64,000 bases of DNA, from NCBI RefSeq assembly GCF_008831285.2, contig NC_045145.1, positions 25,018,956 through 25,082,955 on the forward strand. Reading direction: 5' to 3'. The notes under the pieces were generated by a model. That model ran no database searches, was not told where the DNA came from, and saw nothing but the letters and a program-made list of their open reading frames with translations. The position numbers were made by a program, and so were the translations under genes. Positions 45,552-56,519 of the stretch are shown piece by piece; position 1 is the stretch's first letter, and each line of letters opens with the position of its first letter. The DNA comes from Nymphaea colorata (taxonomy: Eukaryota; Streptophyta; Magnoliopsida; Nymphaeales; Nymphaeaceae).

Positions 45552-46264
45552 TGTGCTGCAATTCCTTCTAGGCTTCTAGGGAAACATCGAAAGAGGGCCC
45601 TATGATTGTGGCGGAATTTGTAGCATTCAGCAAAGAACATGGCCAAATGTGCCTTTGGGTCTCCATGGCCATCAAATTTGATAAATTTCTTGGGCAAGTT
45701 TTTTATGTGTTTGTCATTTTCGAAGCTTTCGTAGAAATCTTCGCAAGTGAAATTCCTCTTGTTCTTGCCTTTAAGTTGTACTGCATTTAACTTTTTTTCA
45801 ACTTCCTGGATTTTTGTTTTCCAGGATTCTCCCTTCTTCTTTTTCTTGGGAGTTTTCGGTTCTTCCTCACTACTAGATTCTGTTGTAGCGTCTTCAGAAG
45901 AGTCTGAACTGCTTGATGAGTACTTTCTTGTTTTCTTCCCTTTCTTTTTGGCTTTTTCTGCCTGCGCTTGTTCTTCATTGAACATGATCATGTATTTCCG
46001 AAATCTTCTGTATTCCTCAAATTCTGGGTCATTTATTTCCAGCTTGGGAGGTGTTTCTGAGGAGGATTCTTCTCCCCTGTCTCCTATAAAAGGTTGATCA
46101 AGCTCCATTTCACTCCTTCTCCTGCTTTGGCTTCTGGTTTCAACCATAAAGCGGATGTTCACCTTGCAAGAAGAAAAATTGAAAATGTTAGGATGTGAAT
46201 TGATGAGAGGTGACAAATTTTGATTACATATTAAAAGAAAGATGAGAATGACAAAACTTGACAA
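45500..46264 (-). CDS. Gag, first half
   Basis: The likely start is the Met at 46147 (MVETRSQSRRRSEMEL), since the 39 residues before it look like untranslated leader. An acidic and Ser-rich region (SSSSSDSSED ... SSSEEEPKTPKKKKK) precedes the gag domain start, KKFIKFDGHGDPKAHLAMFF and FPRSLEGIAAQWYREH, which is a clear Retrotrans_gag signature. It loses the frame at 45528-45530. Confidence 0.9.
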   Translation of the reverse strand: MSSFVILIFLLICNQNLSPLINSHPNIFNFSSCKVNIRFMVETRSQSRRRSEMELDQPFIGDRGEESSSETPPKLEINDPEFEEYRRFRKYMIMFNEEQAQAEKAKKKGKKTRKYSSSSSDSSEDATTESSSEEEPKTPKKKKKGESWKTKIQEVEKKLNAVQLKGKNKRNFTCEDFYESFENDKHIKNLPKKFIKFDGHGDPKAHLAMFFAECYKFRHNHRALFRCFPRSLEGIAAQWYREHINPVELKILTC

Positions 46265-46371
46265 AGTTTAACATAACTTGACAAAACTTGACAAATTTTG
46301 GCTTAATGACAATGAATTAGACATGACAATCTAGGACAGAAGGATAGATGGGCGAACTTCATCCCACCATT

Positions 46372-47541
46372 TTACATATTCGGGACCCATTCCTGGACCA
46401 AGGACAAGATACAAGTGAGCAAATGATTCCCAACGTTGCTGGGCATAGGTGTATATCCCGGACCACTCTTCATGTCTAGTTCACACTCCACAATGGCTCC
46501 TTCCGACTCAATTGGATATGCCTTCCTCTGACGCAGTGAGAATTGCCTGAGGCAACGCTCCAGATGATATTCAATTATGAAAAACGGTCCCAATAGAAGA
46601 CTTCCTCTGACTGGGTTGTAAGTGTATCTTGACTTGATGACCTCTCGATCAAAGAAGTCCCAAATGATGGTGGAGTCATCAACTTCCTCCATCTTTCTGC
46701 GGTAGTGCTCCATACTAGATAACTGACCGTCTGTGTTTTGAAAATGACATGATTGTGGCCCCACATGTTTGTAGAACCATGCTTGCAGTGCAAAGACACA
46801 TCCTTCTATCGAGTCTGCATCTCCAATTGAAAATTTGGCCAACCCTCTGTAAAGGAATGCCAAGGCTGCCATTGCTATGGAAATGTGACGGACTTGGACA
46901 TGCCCCCATTTTCTGAAGAGGCGAGCTATGCGGAAATCCATTATGTGTTCTTCATTATTGAAGAAGATAAGACCCACGGTACAAGTCACTATGGAGTTTT
47001 TGTACTTGTCTGCAACAGTTCTAGATAGTGACGCAGGGTTGACAAATTGGGAGTATGTTTCACCAAGCTCTTGTAGTTGAAGATATTGATGTCCATCTTT
47101 CTCTAGAAAATGCCAACTCCTTTTCCCTGTGAGTTTACGAATCACTTCTAGAGTTTTGACTTGACCTTGGTTTACAAGGAACTGGTCTTCAATTGGACCT
47201 CTTGGGTCACCTTTTGGTTCTGGCAAACCCATAATGTTGGAGAACTCATCAAGAGTGATTTTCATTTCACCCCATGGAAACCAGAATGTGTTGGTCCTTG
47301 GGTTCCATCTTTCAGCAATTGCATGGATTAGATTGCCATTGATAGGCTGTATGGCAAGACTGACTGCTTCTTCAAGACCGCAATCCTCTAAGTGATCCGG
47401 GAACATACACCGAAAAGTTGGGTACCATGAAAGATACCACTGAGGTAGGTAGACTCCACTTGGGATGATGCGAAGTCCGGATCGGCCTTGACATGACCCG
47501 AATAGGATGTGGTCATATGGGAAGATACTTTCTGAGTCCAT
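46372..47541 (-). CDS. ORF1: plant mobile domain (PMD)-like protein
   Basis: This intact 389-residue frame lies between the LTR and gag in the same orientation. The core LIHAIAERW (71-79), TFWFPWGEMKITLDE (85-99) and IMGLP (103-107) fits the plant mobile domain signature (alpha-helical; W-x-P-x-T-x-T-F ... G-E-x-x-x-T-L-x-D ... G-L-P). PMD also occurs in host proteins MAIN and MAIL1, which act in silencing and genome stability, and in several plant transposons. Ogre-type elements are known for an ORF upstream of gag of unclear function. The remaining part (DFRIARLFRKWGHVQVRH, then GCVFALQAWFYKHVG) also fits helical PMD segments. The role here is unknown. Confidence 0.8.
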   Translation of the reverse strand: MDSESIFPYDHILFGSCQGRSGLRIIPSGVYLPQWYLSWYPTFRCMFPDHLEDCGLEEAVSLAIQPINGNLIHAIAERWNPRTNTFWFPWGEMKITLDEFSNIMGLPEPKGDPRGPIEDQFLVNQGQVKTLEVIRKLTGKRSWHFLEKDGHQYLQLQELGETYSQFVNPASLSRTVADKYKNSIVTCTVGLIFFNNEEHIMDFRIARLFRKWGHVQVRHISIAMAALAFLYRGLAKFSIGDADSIEGCVFALQAWFYKHVGPQSCHFQNTDGQLSSMEHYRRKMEEVDDSTIIWDFFDREVIKSRYTYNPVRGSLLLGPFFIIEYHLERCLRQFSLRQRKAYPIESEGAIVECELDMKSGPGYTPMPSNVGNHLLTCILSLVQEWVPNM

Positions 47542-48297
47542 CTAGACAAGAGAAGGTATTAGACTTTGACATGAATTGACCCAATAGAGACTCGAGAAGA
47601 GTTTTGACATTGGGTTTGGACATGGACTTAGGGGCAAAGTAAAACATCACATGCGTCCAAACAAGCAGTTAATGAAAAATTGATAATGCAATTCCTAGGA
47701 CTCTTGCCTATATGCATTATTTTGAAAATTGGTCTTGGAACCTATGGAAAATAAATGGGTAAATGATTCTAATTTATAGTACTAGCATTGACTCCTCCAA
47801 GGGTTTTCTAGATTTGGGCTCTCCATTTCTCCTTGTTCACCCATCGATATACCGGGACTATTGTCCGTTTCGGTACTAATGGGGGACTTCTCAGTCCAAT
47901 TGGGTGGTCCAGTTGTAAGGCTATATCTTGGACTAATGTCCTAGAAATAGCCCGGCAACATGATGACCGGGATATGATATAGGTAAGGATTTGTTTTTCA
48001 AAATTCATGAGAAGATGCAAAATAGATGGCTCTATTGCATACATTCCTAAGAGATAGATTTGAAATTTTGAGAGCATACATGGGCTGCATACAATCCTTA
48101 AATTGAGGAGGGGTAGGATAAATTGAAATGAATGAGGTTCATGAAATCTCCTCAATGTACACTACATGATGTCGGTATGCATTTTTGTGAGTTTAATTTT
48201 TTTTTTTTTTTTTTTTTTTTTTTGTGCAATTGATGTCCGACATTGGTGAAAATAACTCATATATGATCCAAATAAGTCTTTAGACAAACAATGACGG
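47542..48297 (-). other. Retrotransposon 5' leader
   Basis: This is the untranslated region between PBS and ORF1. It has a plus-strand T run at about 48199-48222 (A run in the transcript). The open frame at 47808-48155 has no recognisable domain. Confidence 0.6.
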
Positions 48298-48315
48298 GTC
48301 CCACCGGGTGTGCCA
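48295..48315 (-). promoter_or_regulatory. Primer binding site
   Basis: On the minus strand TGGCACACCCGGTGGGAC follows the 5' LTR after two bases. TGG complements the CCA end of a tRNA, and the next bases could pair with an acceptor stem and T arm. I cannot name the tRNA with certainty. Confidence 0.8.
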
Positions 48316-48317
48316 TC

Positions 48318-51300
48318 TGTTCGCACCCCACTCCCTTTTCAAGAAGGTCGAAATGCGAGTCAGCAAAATTCTTTTAAAATTGGGGTTTTGAGAAAATTTT
48401 CAAGAGAAAGGGATCCGCTCGTCGGTACGAGGTCCAACCGTTCCTGCCGCCTTTAACAGGGGTAATTAGACCAAGGACTAAAGATCATTTGGATCATATA
48501 CGAGTTGTTGATGTAAGTCCTATATGCTTATGCATTGAGGTTTTGGATTCAAGAACCGAAATTCATTTTTTTGAATAAATGAATTTGAATATTGGGGGTT
48601 TTCAAGTTGGTTTAAAATCCTTTGTTTTGGTGTTATTTGAAACACATAATTCTTGAGGATTTTTGAAGATTTGGAATTGAGTTCTTTGTTGTGAACTCTA
48701 GATGATGATGATCATCTTATGATAAAAATTGATTTTGAACTCTTCTTTTGTCAAATCATGTGATTTGTAGAATTCATTCTTTTGAAAGAACATAGGTTCC
48801 AAATTGTTAGAAAACATGTTGTTTTTTCAAATGCACTTTGGCCAAAAGATTATGAATGCATTGCTTGTGTTTTCTTTTGAAGTTAAGTGAAGTTTACAAA
48901 TTCTCATTGCAATATGACTTGGTCACTTTTTGCAACTTAAATTTGAATCACTTAATTTCTTGAGAATGTGCATGTGGTGCCATTGATTTTGAGTGAAAGT
49001 GAATGCATGAAACGAGAATGGAAACTATATGGAACATTCATTCTTCTCTCTCTCATAATCCATCAAGATTCATTCATATGAAACATACATTCTTCACTCC
49101 CTCATAATCTCTCAAAGTCCGTATTGCACGTCATACAATCTATACATAAAGATTGATTAAAATGTAGGACTTTCTCTATATGTGCTCATTATATGATTAA
49201 GCACATGAATTAGAGATGTAGTCCATAAGCTTGAGGCTTGACATAAAATTATCAAAATGATGAAAATATATAAATGATGTCAAGTTCAATCTTTGAAACG
49301 GATGGGAGACATGGATGACGTCCACTTTTGTCTCAAAATAGCTAAAAATCAGACCTTGTGTTGATTTAAATAGCTGAAAATTGTGGACATTGATTCCAAT
49401 AAGGACTTGTTTCTTAGATAGAAACAATGAGTTTTTCAAATCTATTCAAATTCCAGATTTCGTAGTAATGAAATCATCAACTCCTTTGGATGATTCTAGG
49501 ATGGTTGGTATTTCAAATACGTAAATTTTGATATTCTTAAACCAATTCCTATAAAACATGGTCTGATTTCAACAACATACATACATCTTACGTATGGGTT
49601 TGCTGAAATTAAGTAAAAATGAAATGAAAGTAATTTATAATCTTGCACTAGAAAAATCAATAAAAATGGCCAATTTCCTTAAAGACCGGTTTGGAAACAT
49701 GTTCCAACCTGATTTTAAGGGAGGAATGTAATTTTTGACAAGAAATCGGATGCATATATGTACATATATAACAATGTATACATATACGTACCTTACTTTT
49801 CAAAATGAAATTTTATGAAGGGACCGCATGACTCATGAATCATGATGATTCATGGCTGGGTTCTTTTATGTAGGAAGATTGAGAACTTGTTTCAAATCTT
49901 CCCTACTACCCTTGATTAATTAAATTGAAAGACATGAATCAAAATGACTGTGAATAAGAAAGAAAATAAAACAATACTCAAGCTTATTCGTCCATCATTT
50001 CGCCATGCAAGGGTGGATCACATTCATAAAAACGTATCCATCCCTTATAGGCATTTTCATCATACGTGATGTAGCAAAATCACTTTCTCACCGTGGGATT
50101 CTCTCATGGTAGGGAGTTCAAAATGGTATTAAGTTGGTTCCTTTGAAAGGGACGTGGCCTTGGGGCCCATTTCGAAATTTGATACTTGGGTTCATATTTA
50201 AGAAAAACCGACATATGCATGCATTATGCATTAACATGTACATTGAAGCGTAGGTTTCCCTTAGCTGGACATCATTCCCAGCCGTAAGCAAATGAAAATA
50301 AACCCTCCCACGAATTGTTGGAATTAAAATAAATCAACAATAAGCTAAAGTAGAAGAGAAGTGAGTTAAGATCACCTACCTTGCGGTCGGTCTTGATGTT
50401 TGTCTTTCGTCTTCACTTGTTTTCTAACCCAAGCAATCCTAAGCAAGAATCCAACCTTGGATTCAAGCTTAGCAAAGCTAGAATAAGAAATAGCTTGCTT
50501 GCTGGAATTTGGAGTGGTAAAGAGGGCTTCTCACCACGAAAATCCTAAGTAAGGGTTCACTTAAGCACCCTAACTTAGCAAAATCAATGGGGAGAATAGA
50601 AGAAAGTGAAGAAGAGAATGGGAGAAAAAGGGGAAGGGGGCTTGGACCAACCTCTTCTCTCTTCCTTGGCTTCTCCCTCCTAGCTCCTTGGCTGCAGCAA
50701 TTTGATAGAATGCTCCAAAATTTCGTCCCCCCCTTAGTGGCCAAGGGGAGGTTTATATAGAGGAGGAGGTGGGTTCAACCACCTTCTTAACTCACCTTGG
50801 GAACTTACTTAAGACCTTGGGGACTTGTAAAATGAGTTAAATAGACTTTAAAGGCTCTAATTGACCATTTCTCAGCCCATTTCCACGAGCTAGGTGGGCT
50901 GGGCTAGGTTTGGTCAACTTGGGTTCAGACCTAGGTGACCATTTTGACCAAAATTTTGGACGAAAATGCCCTTACACAGGGTTTTGCCCTTATTTTGTAC
51001 TATTTATTTTTTTTTGTTTGAAATCGAGCTTATAAGGTTAAAACCTAGTTACTAAGCTCCAAATGCCATTGAATTATGATAATTAAATTTAAATTTTAAT
51101 AAAATTTAAAAATTTTATCAAATTTGGTTCGAAAAGGGTATTTTCGTCCAAAACTTGATTGAAAATGGATTTCAACTGAATCAAACTTTCACTTGAGAAA
51201 TTCAATTTAAATTTGGTATTTGATTCAAGCATTTGACAAATTCAAATGTTTATTTGCCTTTCATAAACCATTTTAGGCTTTTTAATCTTAAGTTGACCGC

Positions 51301-52128
51301 AGAAGGGCAAAATTGTCCAAATTGATCAATTTCGACCAATTGACCAAAGTCAAAGCTCATTTGCAAGTAGTTTGACTTTATTTGAGGTAATTTGATAAAT
51401 TTGGGTCAAGAAAGCTCTTAATTGAGCTAAATTGTACTTTGACTGAGTTTAGTCAAAGTGGGTTTGGTTCGGTCAAAGTCTATTTTCGTCCATTAATTGG
51501 ATCATGAGACAGACTTACGTTTTGACTATGTTGAGCCCATTGTGACCGAACCTAGCTGGAATTGGCACCACATTTGAGTGTACCCGGGTCAAACCTACTT
51601 GGATTAAGTAGGTTAGGTGAGTTTGACCAGTCTAGTAATTGCTTCCTTGGAAATGATTTTTTTCTTTAAGGAGGATCTGGTTAAAGAAGAGAGAGAGACA
51701 TAAATGTCTCTCTTTTCCTAGGTTTCTCCTTTATTTCTTCTTGAAAATGACATTTCTTCAATTAATTTGAGAGAAAATATTTATTTATTATTTTTTTTTG
51801 ACATGGAGGGGGGCATTGCCCCTGGGGAGGGCTCTTGACCACACGGGCTAGGTGGGGCCCACACGTGGGTCCCACGTAGCATTTTAGACTGAATTAGATC
51901 CAATTCTTGGATCTAAGTCAAAATTTGCATTTTGCAATTGGATTTGGATTTCAAATGACATTTGCAATTGAATTTGGACTCGTAATCCTGTATCGGGTTA
52001 AATTCACGATTTGAATCTAATTGTTCTTTAGATTCGAAATTGGCTTTGAAATTGCAAATTTTCACAATTCTTTTGTGAAATTTTCACATTGCTTCAATTT
52101 TGATGTGGAAAAATTTGGGGTGTTAACA
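48318..52128 (-). repeat. 5' LTR (upstream in element orientation)
   Basis: It is nearly identical to 35140-38964. The differences seen are about 48506 (G against A), one T fewer in the T run near 48825, about 49816 (G against C), one extra G near 50747, about 51712 (C against A), about 51816 (T against G), and the 14-bp loss near 51990. Confidence 0.95.
50752..50760 (-). promoter_or_regulatory. LTR TATA box
   Basis: CTATATAAA on the minus strand is followed by ACC and fits the plant TATA consensus. It places U3 at about 50760-52128 and a start site near 50725. The same box lies at 37574-37582 in the other LTR. Confidence 0.65.
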
Positions 52129-52133
52129 GATAT
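52129..52133. repeat. Target-site duplication GATAT, right
   Basis: It is an exact match to 35135-35139 and joins the original flank, which continued as gcatataag. Confidence 0.95.
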
Positions 52134-52390
52134 GCATATAAGTTTATTAAGACTTTAGTTCTAAGTCTTCTGACTATCTTGGTCAAAGTGACCATGAGGG
52201 TATTTATTTTGGTGTTACTCCTGGCATAATTGTTCTAGAATAAGAACTGTTGCCATAATTGCATCTGGTTCCTACCATGCGCAACATGAACAGAAACATC
52301 TTGTTCGAATGTTCTTGCAACCAGGAGCATCTGTTCCTCTTGGAACAGATGCTTGGTTGTCAATAATCAACATATATGTATATGTATATG

Positions 52391-52431
<41 letters not shown>
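52391..52431. repeat. Compound microsatellite (TA)n(GA)n
   Basis: This is the same arrangement as at 13292, 19674 and 22943. Open frames across it (52272-52520 and 52309-52530) are repeat artefacts. Confidence 0.85.
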
Positions 52432-52432
<1 letters not shown>

Positions 52433-52439
52433 CATGGGT

Positions 52440-53785
52440 ATGTGTATATATAACTTCTTTATGTCGATATTCATTTAGCAGAATTGAACATATGGCAATT
52501 AATAAAAATAAAAAGCACACTTCCAGTTAATAATTTGTTGTTAATATTACTGACCTTTTAGTAAAATTTGCGTATGTTTTCTTCCATAAAGTACTTGCAG
52601 ATCAACAGCAATATTTATGTTGATGAACCTAAGGGAATAAAATTATAAAATATATATAGATATAAGTATGTATCTATGTATACACACAGACACACACAAA
52701 TATGCTTATGTAGCACCCATCTCTTGTTGAGTGTCTATTTGCTAGGTTGAAGAGCAACAAGGGATTTTCCATCTGCATCTATATTTTGCAATCTATCTAT
52801 TTCTCAATGTTGTCTGAAGTATCTATTTTTGCGGACTTGTATGTGAGCTTATGAATCTCTAACAATATGAAGTAACAGCAGTCTTGGTCACTGTAATGAC
52901 CAGCTCTTTGTTATGAACCTCATGGTTTGGATCTTTTGACTTCAAATGCTGACAAGCTGCTAATTGATCTAACAACATCAGATCCGCAGCTTCAATGTGT
53001 AGTTTCTGATGAGGTTTATTTCTCTTTTCAGTTTCATTCTAGTACCCATGAGTAGTTTTATTGCTTTTGAATATTATTCTTGGATTTATACTTCATGTTT
53101 CTAGTCTACTCAAAAAGTATATCACATGAGAGCGTGGACATTATGTTCATACATTAAGCTTATTATCTCTTATTTTGGAGAGAAAATGTTATTTTCATTT
53201 AGACAACCTCTGTTTTCACTTCTTACATTAGTTGCTTGACTAGATTGGAATTGTTATACTCATTTAGCTCAGTATGAATCCCTAAAACCTATGCATGGCC
53301 AAGCTCAGCCAAACAATCATGGACACATAGAAACACATGTATAGAACATTATATCAATATTGTAAAGCTGGTATGTTACTTCAACGTGGATTTTCAGGAT
53401 AGGATAAATCTTAAACTTACTCTTGCTATAATTCAGTGTTTCAGGTTGATTAAGGACCATTGTTTGTTGGTTTTGGCAAGGTATTTTTTGTTTCAACCTT
53501 CCTTGATGATATGCCATAAACCATGAAAATTGTATATGGACTTAAAGAAAAGGAAATCCCTCCTTGACTATGTTTTTTATTCTCATTGCTAATGTATTTC
53601 AAAAAGGACTGGTGGAATCTATTTTAACTTGGTCCAAATAATTATCTATGCAGAGTTCTTGTTGGACCGAGCAGTTCATGATTTGAATTGATTTAGTTTG
53701 TGCCAAGCTTGTTTAATTAGTTTGAGTTTAACGAGTTATTGAACTAACCTCCTTCAAATAGCGCTTGTCCCAAGTGAAATCAAGT
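52440..53785. other. AT-rich intergenic, nothing recognised
   Basis: No domain, RNA gene or transposon end is visible. The minus frame at 53317-53517 is unsupported. Confidence 0.35.
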
Positions 53786-53789
53786 GTTC

Positions 53790-56515
53790 ACATAATCTGG
53801 CAGTGTTTAATTTGGCACTGTTATTTAATGCTTACTTATCATTTTAATTAGTTGTTCTTCTTCAGTTTTTGTCTTTATGTTAAATACATATTTCACCAAT
53901 TTCATGCTGAAGCTTACAATTCACCTCGTGATAGGCTCAAGTCTTGCCTCTTGCCTTAAACGCTTTTATCAGCCAATTAAAGTTTTTGGTTTTTTTATCT
54001 TTTTTTAATACTGAAAAGACGGGAGAAAAGTGTCCAAAGATGTCATGATCAAAAGATAGGATCAGGACTAAGGTTCAAATTTAAATATATTGATACGTAA
54101 TTAACGGACCTCTTGAAAACTTCCGAAGAATTGACTCGTGCTGAGTACGTTGCAATTGGTGCGGACGGGTCATGGACGTTTATGACTCAGTTACTCTGAC
54201 ATCTTCGATGTCAACACTTGAAGCTTGATTGAATTGGAAATGCTTGACATATATTGACTCGTGTGAATATTGCTGATCGTCCCCCAACTACTCACATTTG
54301 AAGACCAGGAAAGGCATTGAAGAATGAAGAGATTATTTAAGTAGTTTATTTGGGCAACACAAGCTTTGAACAATCTCTCATGTTCCTTGTATAGTAGTTT
54401 GTTCACATTTAACTACTTGTAACCAACATTTGATGTCATGTTGACAGAATGCAGTGAATTCTAGCATCATTCCTTCAATTTGGTGAAATGGTTGGAAAAT
54501 CATTATATAGCTGTTTTACTCAAGTTATAACACCCACCAAATTGCTCCTGCAGGCTCCAATCATAGTTGGGTGAGCAGGAAAAATAATTCATCTCGCCGC
54601 CCAATGAGAAGTTTGAAACCCTCACGCTTCCCCCCAATCCATGATCAAGCAATATCTCATCCAAAAGGTTTGTTGTTCTGGCCTTAGCATGAAGATACAC
54701 ATAGTTAAATGTATGAGAATTTTACAAAAATAAGTTCATGCTTTCCTGGATGACAAAAACATGCCACTGTTGTCGATTACATACAAAGACAAAAGCAGTT
54801 AAATGAAAGTGTATTTTTGTGATTTCATCAAATCCTAAAACTTGTTTTTGTAAAAGCTTCATTTCTTTGCTTTTAAGGCACAGTGTCTAAGTTGAACATG
54901 TTGTGCATCAATACATGATAGAGTGCAAGATCCAAGTTCAAGCTAAAACCTAATCATTTGGTAAATGGAACACTTTGAAAGTGTCCTATGCATATGCCCA
55001 AAGATTAGGGGAGATTCATTGAAAAATAGTTCTAATGTTCTATGAATCTGCCCAAACTTTGAGGCAGGTTAATGGAACACTCACATAATGTTCTAAAACC
55101 CCAAAACAATCCCTAAACAAACATCCAAGTCAAGGTTTAGATACAAATTCTTGATGTTAATTAGGTGGTTTCAATGTGTATATAGGAAAAGTCAATGTTG
55201 CCAGATGTTAGATAGTTGTGTGGTTAAAATTTTGAAATTTGTTGCTATAAGTAAACTGTCGTCCACCATAAATTTGACCTTGCTGCTTAGTGTTTGTCAT
55301 TTAAATTAGTTGTTCTTTTTCAGTATTTGTCTCTTTTTTTTTTTGAAATATATATTTTACCAATTTCATTTTGAAGCTTACACTTCACCTCCTGATAGGC
55401 TAAATGTCTTGCTTCATGTTTTAAACGCCTTTACCAGCCAATTAAAGTTTTTAGTTTTTTTATCTTCCTTTAATACTCAAAAGATGGAAGAAAAGTGTCC
55501 TAAGATGTCATGATCAAAAGATAGGTTCAGGACTAAGGTTCAAATTTAAATATATTGATACATAATTAAGGGTCCTCTTGAAGACTTCTAATCTGAGTTG
55601 ACTCGTGCTGAGCATGCTGCATTCAGTGCGGATGGGTTATGGATGTTTATGACTCGCTTACTCTGACATCTTCAATGTCAACGCTTGAAGCTTGATAGAA
55701 TTGGAAGTGCTTAACAGATATTGACTCGAATGCATACTGCTGGTGGGTACTTAATAGAGGCAAAAGTAATTTAGTCCCCTGACTACACACAATTGAATAC
55801 TAGGGAAGGCATTGAAGTTATGTTTTAACTGGTTTAGTTGGGCACCACAAGCTTTAAATCAATCTCTCTTGTTCCCTGTATAGTAGTTTGTCACATTTAA
55901 CTACTTTTAACCATCATTTGATTTCATGTTGACAGAATGCAGTGGATTCTTGCACCATTCCTTCAATTTGATGAAATGGTGAGAAAATCATTTTTATGGC
56001 TGCTCTACTCAAGTTATAACACCTACAAATGCCCCTATGTGTATAGGAGAATTATTTCATTCTATCCCCTGGTTTGTGGTATCGGCCAAGTAAACCCAAT
56101 TTTGTGAAATTAATTCTTTATTCATGGGACAAGTTGAATCCATGATCAAGCAATATCTCATCCAAAATGTTTATTGTTGAGACCTTAGCATGAGACTACA
56201 AAGTTAAATGTATGTAAATTTTACAAAAATACTTTCATTATTTGATGGATGACAAATACATGGTACTGTTAAATCTTCAGTTCCTTACTTTTAAGGTGCC
56301 ACGTCTAAGTTGATCATGTTGTTGGTCATTACATGATAAAGTACAGGATCCTAGTTCAAAAAACCTGTGTTCATCCAAATCAAGGTTTGGATTCCGATTA
56401 TTATTGTTCATTATATATATATATATGAAAAATCAATGTTGGTAGATGTCAATAAGTTGTTGTATGGTTAGAATTTAGAAATTTGTTGCTGAAAGTAAAT
56501 TCCTGTCCACCACAA
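53790..56515. repeat. Tandem duplication, two units of about 1.3-1.5 kb
   Basis: Unit 1 (about 53790-55275) and unit 2 (about 55276-56515) are similar in order: 'ttagttgttctt...cag', 'gaagcttacaattcacctcgtgatagg', 'ccaattaaagttttt', 'gtccaaagatgtcatgatcaaaagatagg', 'gttgactcgtgctgag', 'catttgatgtcatgttgacagaatgcagtg' and 'caatgttgccagatgt...'. Unit 2 has deletions relative to unit 1 in its second half. No frame is kept between the copies. It may be a duplicated piece of a gene with introns, since several CAG-ended pyrimidine tracts are shared. Confidence 0.85.
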
Positions 56516-56519
56516 ACTG

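Larger units (their letters stand above)
35140..52128 (-). mobile_element. Tat/Ogre-like Ty3/gypsy LTR retrotransposon, complete
   Basis: The element is 16,989 bp, inserted on the minus strand and flanked by GATAT. It has TG...CA LTRs of 3,825 and 3,811 bp, a PBS, a PPT and the order ORF1, gag, protease, RT, RNase H, second RNase H, integrase. Integrase after RT defines Ty3/gypsy. The extra RNase H and an ORF upstream of gag are traits of the Tat clade, and the large size and long LTRs are Ogre-like. The LTR copies differ by only about four substitutions, a 1-bp T indel, a 1-bp G indel and a 14-bp deletion, so insertion was recent. Gag-pol has four frame breaks and cannot be translated whole as given. 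Confidence 0.95.
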
